A stretch of 64,000 nt of DNA. Source: Fibrella arboris. Its GTDB lineage: Bacteria > Bacteroidota > Bacteroidia > Cytophagales > Spirosomataceae. The stretch covers positions 496,001 through 560,000 of the forward strand of contig NZ_JBGGWE010000002.1 of assembly GCF_041321095.1 (NCBI RefSeq), given 5' to 3'. Below the pieces are notes generated by a model. It was not told the origin of the DNA and did no database searches. It was given only the letters and a program-made list of their open reading frames with translations. Position 1 is the first letter of the stretch; each line of letters opens with the position of its first letter. This document shows, one piece after another, positions 45,603 to 54,000 of the stretch. The position numbers and the translations under genes were made by a program.

Positions 45603-46403
45603 ATGAAGACGAGCTGCATGTTCTTCCTGTTGCTGGTGTGTAGCCTGTCTGTTTGCGGGCAGGCCACCCCGTATGGAAACAACGCCGCCGCCGGCAAGTA
45701 CCAGTTAGTCAATGGCGTTCGGCTGTATTACGAAACATACGGCAAGGGAGAACCGCTGTTGCTGATTCACGGCAATGGTGGCAGCATCAGTTCATTTAGC
45801 AAGAACATCCCCTATTTCGCCCGGAACTACCGGGTGATTGCGGTGGATAGCCGCGCCCATGGGAAATCGGTAGACCCCGGAGATTCGCTCTCTTTTGAGA
45901 TGATGGCCGATGATTTTGCCGCCCTCCTGACGGCGCTCAAGGTCAATTCGGCGTACGTGATCGGGTGGAGCGATGGGGGCATCAACGCGCTGTTGCTGGC
46001 CATGCGGCACCCCGAAAAAGTAAAGAAGCTGGTAGCAACCGGTGCCAATCTCTGGCCCGATTCGACGGCGCTGGTGCCTTCGCTCTGGAATCAGATGCAG
46101 AAAGAATACGTCGAGAAGAAAGCCAAGCTGCGCACCAGCCCGAAAGAGAAAAACGACTGGAAAGTATTTGTGCTCGACGTACTCCAGCCCAACATTCCGC
46201 TTCAGGCATTGCAAGCTATCAAGTCACCATCCCTGATTATGGCCGGTGACCGTGACCTGATCGTGACAGCCCATACTGTGGCCATCGCTCAAAACGTACC
46301 CAACTCCTGGCTTTGGATCGTGCCCCACTGCGGCCACGCCACCCTGATCGACCGGGCCGACGAATTCAACACCAAGGTTAGTGAATTCTTTCGGTTTAAG
46401 TAG
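45603..46403 (+). CDS. Secreted alpha/beta hydrolase
   Basis: A 266-residue exported hydrolase (signal ends SVCGQ). The catalytic Ser is in GWSDGG (about 121), the acid in MAGDRDLIV (about 220), the His in PHCGHATL (about 243), and the oxyanion hole in LLIHGNGG. It follows the oxidoreductase gene by 25 bp. In this context it may remove an ester group from the glycan, for example an acetyl or methyl ester; this is inference. Confidence 0.88.
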   Translation: MKTSCMFFLLLVCSLSVCGQATPYGNNAAAGKYQLVNGVRLYYETYGKGEPLLLIHGNGGSISSFSKNIPYFARNYRVIAVDSRAHGKSVDPGDSLSFEMMADDFAALLTALKVNSAYVIGWSDGGINALLLAMRHPEKVKKLVATGANLWPDSTALVPSLWNQMQKEYVEKKAKLRTSPKEKNDWKVFVLDVLQPNIPLQALQAIKSPSLIMAGDRDLIVTAHTVAIAQNVPNSWLWIVPHCGHATLIDRADEFNTKVSEFFRFK

Positions 46404-46456
46404 CGGCGGTTTTCACCTATTTGAAACTGAGTAAGGCTTAGCTAAAATTGCTTCGC

Positions 46457-46527
46457 GTTCTGGGCCCTTCGATTAGGCGTCCCCGACTAGGCCGGTTCGC
46501 CGCCGCGATCCCGGACAGGCCCAGAAC
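46457..46527. repeat. Imperfect hairpin upstream of the ThuA gene
   Basis: Outer arms GTTCTGGGCC (46457-46466) and GGCCCAGAAC (46518-46527) are exact; the G+C-rich interior pairs only partly. It lies in the 178-bp gap between the hydrolase and ThuA genes. Confidence 0.6.
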
Positions 46528-46581
46528 AAAATCATTTCTACCGACTAATTCCATTACCAAACCGAAGCCTTCTTCGCCACC

Positions 46582-47412
46582 ATGTACAAAGCTAACCTGC
46601 TCTTACTGCTCCTATGCCTAACAATCTGTTCGGCAGTCAACGCCCAGTCAGATCGTGTTAACTGGAAGCGGGTGAAGGTGCTGGTGTACACGAAGAATGG
46701 CAAGGGCTACGTCCACGATAACATTCCGTTTGCAGTGGCATGCATCCAGCAATTGGGGAAAGAACACGGATTCAGGGTAGATACCACGTCGAAACCCGAT
46801 GCGTTTAGCGAGGCGAACCTTGGCCAGTATACGGCATTGGTCTTCGCCAGCACCAACAACGACGTCTTTGACACCGATACCCAGCGACTGGCACTGAGGC
46901 GGTACGTCGAGGCAGGTGGCGGCTTTGTTGGCATTCATTCGGTGTTGGGTACCGAGCGTAGCTGGAGTTGGTTTAAACGCATGATGGGCGGCACCTTTCT
47001 CTGGCATCCCCGCTTCCAGCCTTACAGGCTACGCGTACTAGCCGCGCAACACGCATCGATGATGAACGTACCTACGGTCTGGTCCAAATCAGATGAATGC
47101 TATTTCATGAAAGAATTGTCGCCCGGCCCGACCGTAGTACTGGCACATGATCTTACCTCGCTCAGCACGGAAGAAGCCGAAAAGATTAAAACGTCTGCTG
47201 GTGCATTCAATGAGTTATATCCTGCCGCCTGGTATTACGAGTTCGACGGCGGACATACCTGGTGCACGGCCCTTGGCCACGACAAAAAGGATTACACCGA
47301 ACCGACCTTCGTCAACCACCTCTTTCAGGGGCTCAGGTACGTTGTTGGCCAGGTAAAAACGATTGATTTTTCTAAAGCGTATGCCCAGGCTGCCAGCGAG
47401 GCGATTCGTTGA
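46582..47412 (+). CDS. ThuA-like domain protein, secreted
   Basis: A 276-residue exported protein (signal ends AVNAQ). The ThuA-like fold (related to class I glutamine amidotransferases but without the Cys triad) covers about 30-260: KVLVYTKNGKGYVHDNIP, YTALVFASTNNDVF, RYVEAGGGFVGIHSV and GGHTWCTALGH. ThuA proteins occur with Gfo/Idh oxidoreductases in sugar clusters, as here. Exact role unknown. Confidence 0.9.
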   Translation: MYKANLLLLLLCLTICSAVNAQSDRVNWKRVKVLVYTKNGKGYVHDNIPFAVACIQQLGKEHGFRVDTTSKPDAFSEANLGQYTALVFASTNNDVFDTDTQRLALRRYVEAGGGFVGIHSVLGTERSWSWFKRMMGGTFLWHPRFQPYRLRVLAAQHASMMNVPTVWSKSDECYFMKELSPGPTVVLAHDLTSLSTEEAEKIKTSAGAFNELYPAAWYYEFDGGHTWCTALGHDKKDYTEPTFVNHLFQGLRYVVGQVKTIDFSKAYAQAASEAIR

Positions 47413-47434
47413 CATCAGCCTGTTGACCGCGGGC

Positions 47435-47983
47435 TTACCGTTTTTGATCGGTCAGGTGGTTAATCATATCTCGCTGAAATTGTACAGAAAACGGCCTCAA
47501 CTCTCGATATAAACTGATCGTTGAACCCGACAGGCCTGTTGGCCGTATAACCCGGGCGTTTATATTCCCGATTGCGGAGCCAGTTAGCAATCCCACGGTA
47601 GCCCCACCAACGGCCGAAAATCCGAGATTAACGATCTGTACACCCGTGCTGCGTGCCGGATTCTTTTTCAGGCCCTGATTAGCCAGATAGGTCGAAGCGA
47701 TAGCCCCGATAAGAGCGCCAATGATCAGGGCACTTTTCTTACTCTCCCTTTGAATTACAATCCTGCGGATCATACTTAGTGGAATATAATCATTACCTAC
47801 GTAGACATCCAGACTATCTACCGCTTCCAGAATGCCACGAATATGGTAGCCCGACACGGTAGTAATGCGCACTCGGTACACCTCAACAGTTGGCTGCTGA
47901 GCCAGCGTGGCGTTTGTTGAAGCAAGTGCGACTAGCATCGAGAAGCTTGCCAACAAACGCGGAAGAAAAAATGGAATGGCCAT
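47435..47983 (-). CDS. Exported hypothetical protein with glycine-rich membrane segments
   Basis: A 182-residue protein with a signal peptide (about 1-28, ending ATLAQ). Residues 35-75 look like a small beta domain (VYRVRITTVSGYHIRGILEA, YVGNDYIPLSMIRRI). Two Gly/Ala-rich hydrophobic segments follow (ALIIGALIGAIASTYL and GGATVGLLTGSAIG), as in glycine-zipper envelope proteins. I do not recognise the family. It is convergent with the ThuA gene and divergent from atpA. Confidence 0.7.
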   Translation of the reverse strand: MAIPFFLPRLLASFSMLVALASTNATLAQQPTVEVYRVRITTVSGYHIRGILEAVDSLDVYVGNDYIPLSMIRRIVIQRESKKSALIIGALIGAIASTYLANQGLKKNPARSTGVQIVNLGFSAVGGATVGLLTGSAIGNINARVIRPTGLSGSTISLYRELRPFSVQFQRDMINHLTDQKR

Positions 47984-48176
47984 CTGGAGCTGAGAAGTTG
48001 CAACGATACGAAATATTGTACTGCATTTACTGTTTTCGCCAATTGTTCAGAAAGGCTATTCACCCCAGTTAGCGTACAGCAGTTGGTAGGGCCTGAATCA
48101 GTCAGAGATTCTTAGAATAGTATAAGAAATCGTCGCTTTGTTGAGCTCTAATCCGTGTTTTATCGAATTTTAACCG

Positions 48177-48184
48177 TACCTTTG
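48177..48184 (+). promoter_or_regulatory. atpA promoter -7 box
   Basis: TACCTTTG matches TAnnTTTG, 41 bp before the atpA start. A T-rich stretch 15-25 bp upstream could hold a weak -33 box. It shows that atpA starts its own transcript here. Confidence 0.65.
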
Positions 48185-48225
48185 CGCCCGAAAATTAATC
48201 TCTAACTAACGATTTCTCAGACTAT

Positions 48226-49800
48226 ATGGTGTCCGTAAGACCCGATGAGGTATCAGCCATCCTTCGCGCCCAGCTTGCTGGAGCGCAGACCGAAGCTGAA
48301 CTCGAAGAAGTGGGTACGGTGCTACAAATCGGCGACGGTGTGGCGCGTATCTACGGTTTGTCTAAAGTACAGGCCGGTGAATTGCTCGCCTTCAACAATG
48401 GCTTGCAGGCACTCGCTCTTAACCTCGAAGAAGATAACGTCGGCGCGGTATTGCTCGGCGATTACTCAGAAGTAAAAGAGGGCGATACTGTTAAGCGCAC
48501 CAGCCAAATTGCCTATGTAAACGTAGGTGAAGGCATCCTGGGCCGCGTTGTTAACACCCTTGGCCAGCCCATCGACGGTAACGGACCCATTCAGGGCGAG
48601 ACCTTTGAGATGCCCCTGGAGCGTAAAGCACCCGGTGTCATCTACCGTCAGCCGGTAACAGAGCCTCTCCAGACAGGGATCAAGGCCATCGACGCCATGA
48701 TCCCCATTGGTCGTGGCCAGCGTGAATTGATTATCGGTGACCGGCAGACAGGTAAAACTGCCGTGGCCATCGATACGATCATCAACCAGCGCGAGTTCTT
48801 CGAAAAAGGGGAGCCTGTTTACTGTATCTATGTTGCCTGCGGACAGAAAGCGTCGACGATCAAACAGATCGAAGCTACGCTGCGCAAAGCCGGTGCCATG
48901 GAGTATACGGTAATCGTAGCCGCTGCGGCCTCAGATCCATCACCGATGCAGTTCTTTGCGCCGTTTACGGGTGCCGCCATTGGGGAGTATTTCCGGGATA
49001 CGGGTCGCCCGGCCCTGGTCGTTTATGATGACCTGTCGAAGCAAGCCGTATCGTACCGGGAGGTATCCCTGCTGCTACGTCGCCCACCAGGACGTGAAGC
49101 TTACCCAGGTGACGTATTCTACCTCCACAGCCGCCTGCTCGAGCGGGCCGCCAAGATCAACCAGAACGACGATATCGCCCGCGAAATGAACGATCTGCCA
49201 CCCAGCCTGAAAGGGAAGGTGAAAGGTGGTGGTTCACTCACGGCCCTGCCAATTATTGAAACGCAGGCAGGTGACGTATCGGCGTATATCCCAACGAACG
49301 TGATCTCGATCACCGACGGTCAGATCTTCCTGGAGTCGAACCTGTTCAACGCCGGTATCCGTCCTGCGATCAACGTAGGTATTTCGGTATCACGCGTAGG
49401 AGGTAACGCCCAGATCAAGTCGATGAAGAAGGTAGCAGGTACGTTGAAACTCGACCAGGCTCAGTTCCGCGAGCTGGAAGCCTTTGCGAAATTCGGCTCT
49501 GACCTCGACGCCTCTACGAAACTGACGATCGACCGCGGTCGTCGGAACCAGGAGATGCTGAAACAGCCTCAATACTCACCCGTACCGGTTGAACAGCAGG
49601 TTGCCATCATCTACGCATCGACCAACGGGTTACTGGATAAAGTGCCGGTTGACAAGGTGAAAGAATTTGAATCGGAGTTCAACATGCTGCTCCAGGCGCA
49701 GTATGCCGATGCATTGAGTGACCTTCGGAAAGGTAACTTAAGCGATACGGCCACCGCCGCAGTTCGCAAAGTAGTTGCCGATTTGACAGCGAAATATTAA
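48226..49800 (+). CDS. atpA: ATP synthase F1 subunit alpha
   Basis: A 524-residue alpha subunit of the F1Fo ATP synthase, a non-catalytic nucleotide-binding subunit on the cytoplasmic face. Walker A is GDRQTGKT (about 171-178), then VAAAASDPSPMQFFAPF, LVVYDDLSKQA and the alpha signature PAINVGISVSRVG (about 383). Length is normal. It has its own promoter and is followed by atpG. The upstream neighbours are not atpB/E/F/H, so the operon is split. Confidence 0.98.
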   Translation: MVSVRPDEVSAILRAQLAGAQTEAELEEVGTVLQIGDGVARIYGLSKVQAGELLAFNNGLQALALNLEEDNVGAVLLGDYSEVKEGDTVKRTSQIAYVNVGEGILGRVVNTLGQPIDGNGPIQGETFEMPLERKAPGVIYRQPVTEPLQTGIKAIDAMIPIGRGQRELIIGDRQTGKTAVAIDTIINQREFFEKGEPVYCIYVACGQKASTIKQIEATLRKAGAMEYTVIVAAAASDPSPMQFFAPFTGAAIGEYFRDTGRPALVVYDDLSKQAVSYREVSLLLRRPPGREAYPGDVFYLHSRLLERAAKINQNDDIAREMNDLPPSLKGKVKGGGSLTALPIIETQAGDVSAYIPTNVISITDGQIFLESNLFNAGIRPAINVGISVSRVGGNAQIKSMKKVAGTLKLDQAQFRELEAFAKFGSDLDASTKLTIDRGRRNQEMLKQPQYSPVPVEQQVAIIYASTNGLLDKVPVDKVKEFESEFNMLLQAQYADALSDLRKGNLSDTATAAVRKVVADLTAKY

Positions 49801-49804
49801 AAAG

Positions 49805-49896
49805 AGTTTACCGTTTTCTGTTTACTGTTTTCAGTTGCTCTGCTTACATCAACCTTGGTGGAGCAACTGAAAACAGTAAACAGAAAACGGTAAACT
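49805..49896. repeat. 36-bp-arm perfect hairpin between atpA and atpG
   Basis: Arms 49805-49840 and 49861-49896 are exact complements around a 20-nt spacer. The arm is built from the 14-bp units GTTTACCGTTTTCT and GTTTACTGTTTTCA, the same unit as at 21642-21725. It fills nearly all of the 109 bp between the two genes and ends 13 bp before the atpG start. Confidence 0.9.
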
Positions 49897-49909
49897 GAAC
49901 CCTTTTTTT

Positions 49910-50794
49910 ATGGCCAGTTTAAAGGAAGTACGTAATCGGATTGTATCGGTAAACTCCACGCAGCAAATCACCAAAGCCATGAAAATGGTGGCGGCGGCCA
50001 AGTTGCGGCGGGCACAGGATGCGATCACCCAGATGCGTCCCTACGCCCAGAAATTGAGCGAAATGCTCGGTACTGTTTCAGCCGGTGCCGAAACCGCCGC
50101 CGATAGTCCTTACAAGCAAGTCCGGCCCGTACAGAATGTCCTGCTGATCCTTGTTACGTCAGACCGTGGCCTTTGTGGCGCGTTCAATACCAACGTGGTA
50201 AAGGTAGCCATGATCCGCATCAACGACCAATACGCAGAGCAGGCTCGTCGCGGTACGGTACAGGTAATGGCTATTGGCAAAAAAGGAGCTGAAGCCATGC
50301 AGCGCCGTGGCTTTAAGGTCAACACCAATCATGTACATGCGTTTGGTTCATTGAGCTTCTCTACTGTCCGAGAGGCGGCAGAAGAAGCGATGGAGCAGTT
50401 TGTGAATGGTGAATTTGATGTGGTTGAGATCATCTACAACGAATTCAAAAACGTAGCCACTCAGATCATCCGCGCCGAACAGATGCTGCCGATCGTGTCG
50501 ACCCCGGCTCCTGCTGGTGTGACCACGAACGTCAACTACACGTTTGAGCCAAGTGAGGACGAAATCATTACGGAGCTGATCCCAAAAACGCTGAAGATTC
50601 AACTGTACAAAGCTGTACTGGAATCGAACGCGTCGGAGCATGGTGCCCGAATGACGGCCATGGATAAGGCGACCGAAAACGCCGGTGAGTTGTTGAAAGA
50701 CCTGAAACTAGTCTATAACCGAACCCGTCAGGCGGCGATTACCAAAGAAATCCTCGAAATCGTAGGTGGCGCAGAAGCGCTTGCCAGCGAGTAG
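49910..50794 (+). CDS. atpG: ATP synthase F1 subunit gamma
   Basis: A 294-residue gamma subunit, the rotating central stalk of F1. The N-terminal helix starts SLKEVRNRIVSVNSTQQITK and carries AMKMVAAAKLRRAQ. The middle has LILVTSDRGLCGAFN. The C-terminal helix has GARMTAMDKATENAGELLKD and LVYNRTRQAAITKEILEIVG, the family signature. It follows atpA in the same direction and a terminator lies 26 bp after its stop. Confidence 0.98.
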   Translation: MASLKEVRNRIVSVNSTQQITKAMKMVAAAKLRRAQDAITQMRPYAQKLSEMLGTVSAGAETAADSPYKQVRPVQNVLLILVTSDRGLCGAFNTNVVKVAMIRINDQYAEQARRGTVQVMAIGKKGAEAMQRRGFKVNTNHVHAFGSLSFSTVREAAEEAMEQFVNGEFDVVEIIYNEFKNVATQIIRAEQMLPIVSTPAPAGVTTNVNYTFEPSEDEIITELIPKTLKIQLYKAVLESNASEHGARMTAMDKATENAGELLKDLKLVYNRTRQAAITKEILEIVGGAEALASE

Positions 50795-50819
50795 CAGGTA
50801 TACGACACCAATGTGAATT

Positions 50820-50851
50820 AAATCCCACGGCGACCTCGTCGTGGGATTTTT
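50820..50851 (+). terminator. Intrinsic terminator after atpG
   Basis: AAATCCCACG (50820-50829) and CGTGGGATTT (50840-50849) form a stem followed by TT, and the inner CGA/TCG bases can extend it. Confidence 0.88.
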
Positions 50852-51273
50852 GTTGTCAGAACCGTTGCGTATCCAGTGGCTTCCAGGTACGTTACCGCAT
50901 GAGGTACATCCTCGATAAAAAAGGCATGAATGGCTTACAACCGATTTGCCAGCTACGGAATCATATACCGGCATTGGCCATCAGTGTCGACAATTACGTT
51001 TGCATTATAGTTTGATTAGAAACGCGGACAACACTCCATCGAAACAGGCCTCATATTAAAACATAAGTATTTGATATTCAGTGTATTACACACACTAAAT
51101 ACTACTCATCTGTCTATCGAAATACGAACTATACACGGCAATTTTCAGTTATTCTATTGCCACACAATAGCAGCCGCTGGCGTACCGTTTATTGGTAGTC
51201 TACGATGAAGCTATTACCAGTGGGACCTTACCCTGCGTCGGGCAGACGACTGATTCTCTAACAACACATAACC
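50852..51273. other. Intergenic region before the DUF4136 gene
   Basis: About 420 bp without a convincing gene. TACGTTTG at 50995-51002 fits the -7 box, with TTG 19 bp upstream, but lies 270 bp from the next ATG, so it would imply a long leader or a small RNA. The rest is A+T rich and has no repeat I can see. Confidence 0.4.
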
Positions 51274-51855
51274 ATGCATATCAAAGGCTTAGTAGCGGGT
51301 TTATTCGTAGCGGGTTTGCTCGCTTCCTGTGCACCGTCGATTGCCGTTAAATACGACTACGACCCCAAAGTGAATGTTCGCCAGTTCAGCACCTATCGCA
51401 TCGAGGCTGACCGGCAGCGCAATGCAGACCCTATTGTGGGTAGCAATCTGAATCAGCGCCGGATTTCTGAAGCGCTTGACCAATCGTTGCAAGGGTTGGG
51501 TTATAAACCTACCGAAGACATAGGAGCAGATTTGGTCGTTCGGTTTTTTACTGATTCGAAAGATCGTCAGCAAGTTCAATCTACCGGTATGGGCAGCCCG
51601 TATGGCTGGGGCGGCTGGGGCTGGGGTGGCGGCTACGGCAACCAGGTTTATTCACGTCAGTATGAAGAAAACCGGGTTGTGATCAATGTGTATGATAGCC
51701 GTACAAACAATATTGTCTGGCAGGGCTGGGCTACTGGTCAGCTAAATACGAAAAAGAACGAACGTAACCGGGATCTTGCTTTCCGGGAAACGGTTGCCAG
51801 CATCATGAAGAACTTCCCGCAAAGTGCCGGGCAGGATTATGGCGCCGCTCGATAA
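51274..51855 (+). CDS. DUF4136 lipoprotein
   Basis: A 193-residue lipoprotein with lipobox LLASC (Cys about 19). The body fits DUF4136: VKYDYDPKVNVRQFSTYRI near the start, GADLVVRFFTDSKDR, then RVVINVYDSRTNNIVWQGWA and a final helix. A Gly/Trp-rich insert YGWGGWGWGGGYG (about 110-122) is a flexible loop common in the family. Function unknown; probably an envelope protein. A strong terminator follows 17 bp after the stop. Confidence 0.85.
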   Translation: MHIKGLVAGLFVAGLLASCAPSIAVKYDYDPKVNVRQFSTYRIEADRQRNADPIVGSNLNQRRISEALDQSLQGLGYKPTEDIGADLVVRFFTDSKDRQQVQSTGMGSPYGWGGWGWGGGYGNQVYSRQYEENRVVINVYDSRTNNIVWQGWATGQLNTKKNERNRDLAFRETVASIMKNFPQSAGQDYGAAR

Positions 51856-51872
51856 ATAACGAATTTTAGAGT

Positions 51873-51920
51873 AACCAGTGCCCCCGATTCTCGTCTTAAG
51901 AATCGGGGGCACTGGTTTTT
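51873..51920 (+). terminator. Strong intrinsic terminator after the DUF4136 gene
   Basis: A 19-bp perfect stem (51873-51891 with 51899-51917, 7-nt loop) ends in TTTTT. Confidence 0.92.
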
Positions 51921-51958
51921 ATATGCAAAGTGATCGGGTACTACCGGTGGTTTCGGTA

Positions 51959-52234
51959 ATGTCAACTTCATCAAAACGGACTATTTACGCGCTATTGCTT
52001 GGCTTTGGGCTGTTTATGCTTTGTGGGGCGGCCCTACTTTGGGTTGACAACAAACGTATCGAACGACGTACCGATGAGTTAAATGACCTGCGACTGCATT
52101 TAAGCGGGCGCGATCAGGACGTTGAAACACTCCGTCGGCAGCTTCGCGCGTGTTGCCCCGACAGCAATCGTTTGAATCTTCCCCAAGAAACCGTTCCCAA
52201 AGCCGTTCCAGCAGACGATGGCTGGAGTCATTGA
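51959..52234 (+). CDS. Small membrane protein with coiled-coil tail
   Basis: A 91-residue protein: short N-terminus, one membrane segment (TIYALLLGFGLFMLCGAALLWV, about 8-28), then a charged helix with heptad-like spacing (NKRIERRTDELNDLRLHLSG) and a Cys pair RACCPDS. ATG 51959 is chosen because the open frame upstream runs through the terminator at 51873-51920. No family recognised. It is convergent with the M23 gene, 2 bp apart. Confidence 0.6.
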   Translation: MSTSSKRTIYALLLGFGLFMLCGAALLWVDNKRIERRTDELNDLRLHLSGRDQDVETLRRQLRACCPDSNRLNLPQETVPKAVPADDGWSH

Positions 52235-52236
52235 CT

Positions 52237-53592
52237 CTATTTATTGGGGCGAAGCAACCAGCCCGTTTGCCCCGATTCTGCACGAACCAGCAAGAAGTTA
52301 GGTTGCTGGGCCACTATCCGCACCGTTGATCCGCTCGGGAGTATGGCACTAACTGCGGCCTTCGGGTGTGCTTCGTCGAGCAGCGACGTAGGTGCGTTCA
52401 GCACTTCGCTTCTAATTGGTTTATCAATAGACTCAAAGCTTCCCTGTGCGATATAGCCTGTTTGCCCGCTGGGCAGCGAAACGCGTAGCCACCTGGCAGT
52501 TCCCCCCTGCACTACTACTGGCTGCTGTCGGATTAATTCCCGAACAATGGGCGCATCGGCAGTTGGTGCAGTCCGCAACAATCCCCGGAGCGTCATGATA
52601 CGGACAGAATCCCCAAGCAACGTGACGGCAGGCAATTCCTGTCTGGCTGGCCCTGGCCCGAGCCGAACATAAGGCAGTGGGTCAACAGCGCCTTCATGGA
52701 ATGAGTAAATGCCAAAGTGAAGATGAGGCCCGGTGGTTCGGGCATTGCCCGTATTGCCTACAAAGCCGACCGTGTCGCCAATACTAACCCGTTGTCCGTC
52801 GCTCACGTTGAACCGGTCGAGATGGGCATAGTAGAGACGCTGTTGGCGTTCATTATCGGTTAGAAAGACGATATTCCCACCCAACTCGTTAACGCCAACA
52901 CGAGAAATGACTCCATCAACCGCTGCCAGTGCAGGCGTTCCTTTGGGAGCGAAGATATCGATACCCTCATGCCGCCGCTGGCCGCCGTCGCGCGGTACAC
53001 CGAAATAGCTGCTTATCTGTTTACTCGTTCGTCCTTTCACCGGAAAACTGAGCGCTGGATCACGCGTTATAGACAGCGTATAACGGCCCGAGCGGAGCAG
53101 TTCTGGCTGAATCCGAATCAGATAGCGCTGGGTACGTCGCGGCTCCCATACCAGTTCGGCAACTACGTTACTATCGGCATTCGCTTTAGCAAAGGCGACC
53201 AGGTCAGGCGACGAATCATTCATGGCGAACACATCAATAAAGACCCGTCCTGCCTGTCGTCCCTGCACGTCGACACGAATCGTAAATTTATCACCCCGAC
53301 TGCCATTGAGTCGATACCCAATTGCACTGGGCTTAGCGGCCGAGAAATAGCCGCTCTCCCGGTAAGGCACCGTGATTCTCAATGAATCACGTAGTGCCTG
53401 TTGTGCCGCAAGGCTCCAGTCTATTCCCAGGGCTGTCTGGTCGAGTTGGGCCGTTTTAAGCGATCGTTCATATTGTTCATGTGGCGTGGTTGCCCTAAGC
53501 AGCGTACTTCCAGGTCCACTTCCAGTACAGGCAGACGCCCAAACGGTTAAGCAGGCGACAACAAAAATCAGTTTCATAACGTATGTGCTCAC
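52237..53592 (-). CDS. M23 peptidoglycan endopeptidase lipoprotein with SH3-like domains
   Basis: A 451-residue lipoprotein with lipobox ASAC (Cys about 22). The M23/LytM domain (about 195-310) has all expected zinc and catalytic residues: HEGIDIF (His and Asp), YYAHLDRF and HLHFGIY. Two SH3-like segments follow (about 325-385 with WLRVSLPSGQTGYIAQGSF, and the last 60 residues with LLVRAESGQTGWLLRPN). It cuts peptide cross-links in peptidoglycan in the periplasm. Confidence 0.93.
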   Translation of the reverse strand: MSTYVMKLIFVVACLTVWASACTGSGPGSTLLRATTPHEQYERSLKTAQLDQTALGIDWSLAAQQALRDSLRITVPYRESGYFSAAKPSAIGYRLNGSRGDKFTIRVDVQGRQAGRVFIDVFAMNDSSPDLVAFAKANADSNVVAELVWEPRRTQRYLIRIQPELLRSGRYTLSITRDPALSFPVKGRTSKQISSYFGVPRDGGQRRHEGIDIFAPKGTPALAAVDGVISRVGVNELGGNIVFLTDNERQQRLYYAHLDRFNVSDGQRVSIGDTVGFVGNTGNARTTGPHLHFGIYSFHEGAVDPLPYVRLGPGPARQELPAVTLLGDSVRIMTLRGLLRTAPTADAPIVRELIRQQPVVVQGGTARWLRVSLPSGQTGYIAQGSFESIDKPIRSEVLNAPTSLLDEAHPKAAVSAILPSGSTVRIVAQQPNFLLVRAESGQTGWLLRPNK

Positions 53593-54000
53593 TTATGGCT
53601 GACAGGTAAAGTGGCTGGCCACCATGAGCCATCATTAAGTAAACGACCCGGCTACGCCACTATTTTGAGGCGCTCAGATTCTATTGACCGCCCACCCTGT
53701 CAATAGTTGGCTGACTGTTCATCAAGCTTATTCAATACTGGTAAGCCGCTTACTTTTCTTGATTGCTAATCAGGAACGTACCTATGCCTTTCACAAATTG
53801 GTTATGGCTTAAAAATCGGAGGCCTGTTTGGTGCTTTAAAGCCGGGCGGCTTTGTTCTCCCAGCTTTTGTTCAGCCTTACTTCCTTTTGCCTGCACTTTG
53901 TCAGACCAGGTATAAAAAATGGCAGTTCCCACGAAGAGAGCTGCCACTGTCCATAACGTAGTTAGTTAGTCCACCGAGCGCTGATCTGGAACAGCCCGGT
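53593..54000. other. Spacer between M23 and permease genes
   Basis: About 400 bp. Its only candidate gene is a 65-codon minus-strand frame (53750-53947). The part nearest 53593 presumably holds the promoter of the M23 gene. No strong repeat or terminator was found. Confidence 0.4.
53750..53947 (-). CDS. Possible small membrane-associated protein
   Basis: A 65-residue frame with a GTG start. It begins with a hydrophobic stretch (AALFVGTAIFYTW) followed by a basic, polar tail (SDKVQAKGSKAEQKLGEQ). The composition suits a small single-pass protein, but there is no ATG, no family match and no clear promoter, so it may be a remnant or chance. Confidence 0.3.
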   Translation of the reverse strand: MAALFVGTAIFYTWSDKVQAKGSKAEQKLGEQSRPALKHQTGLRFLSHNQFVKGIGTFLISNQEK

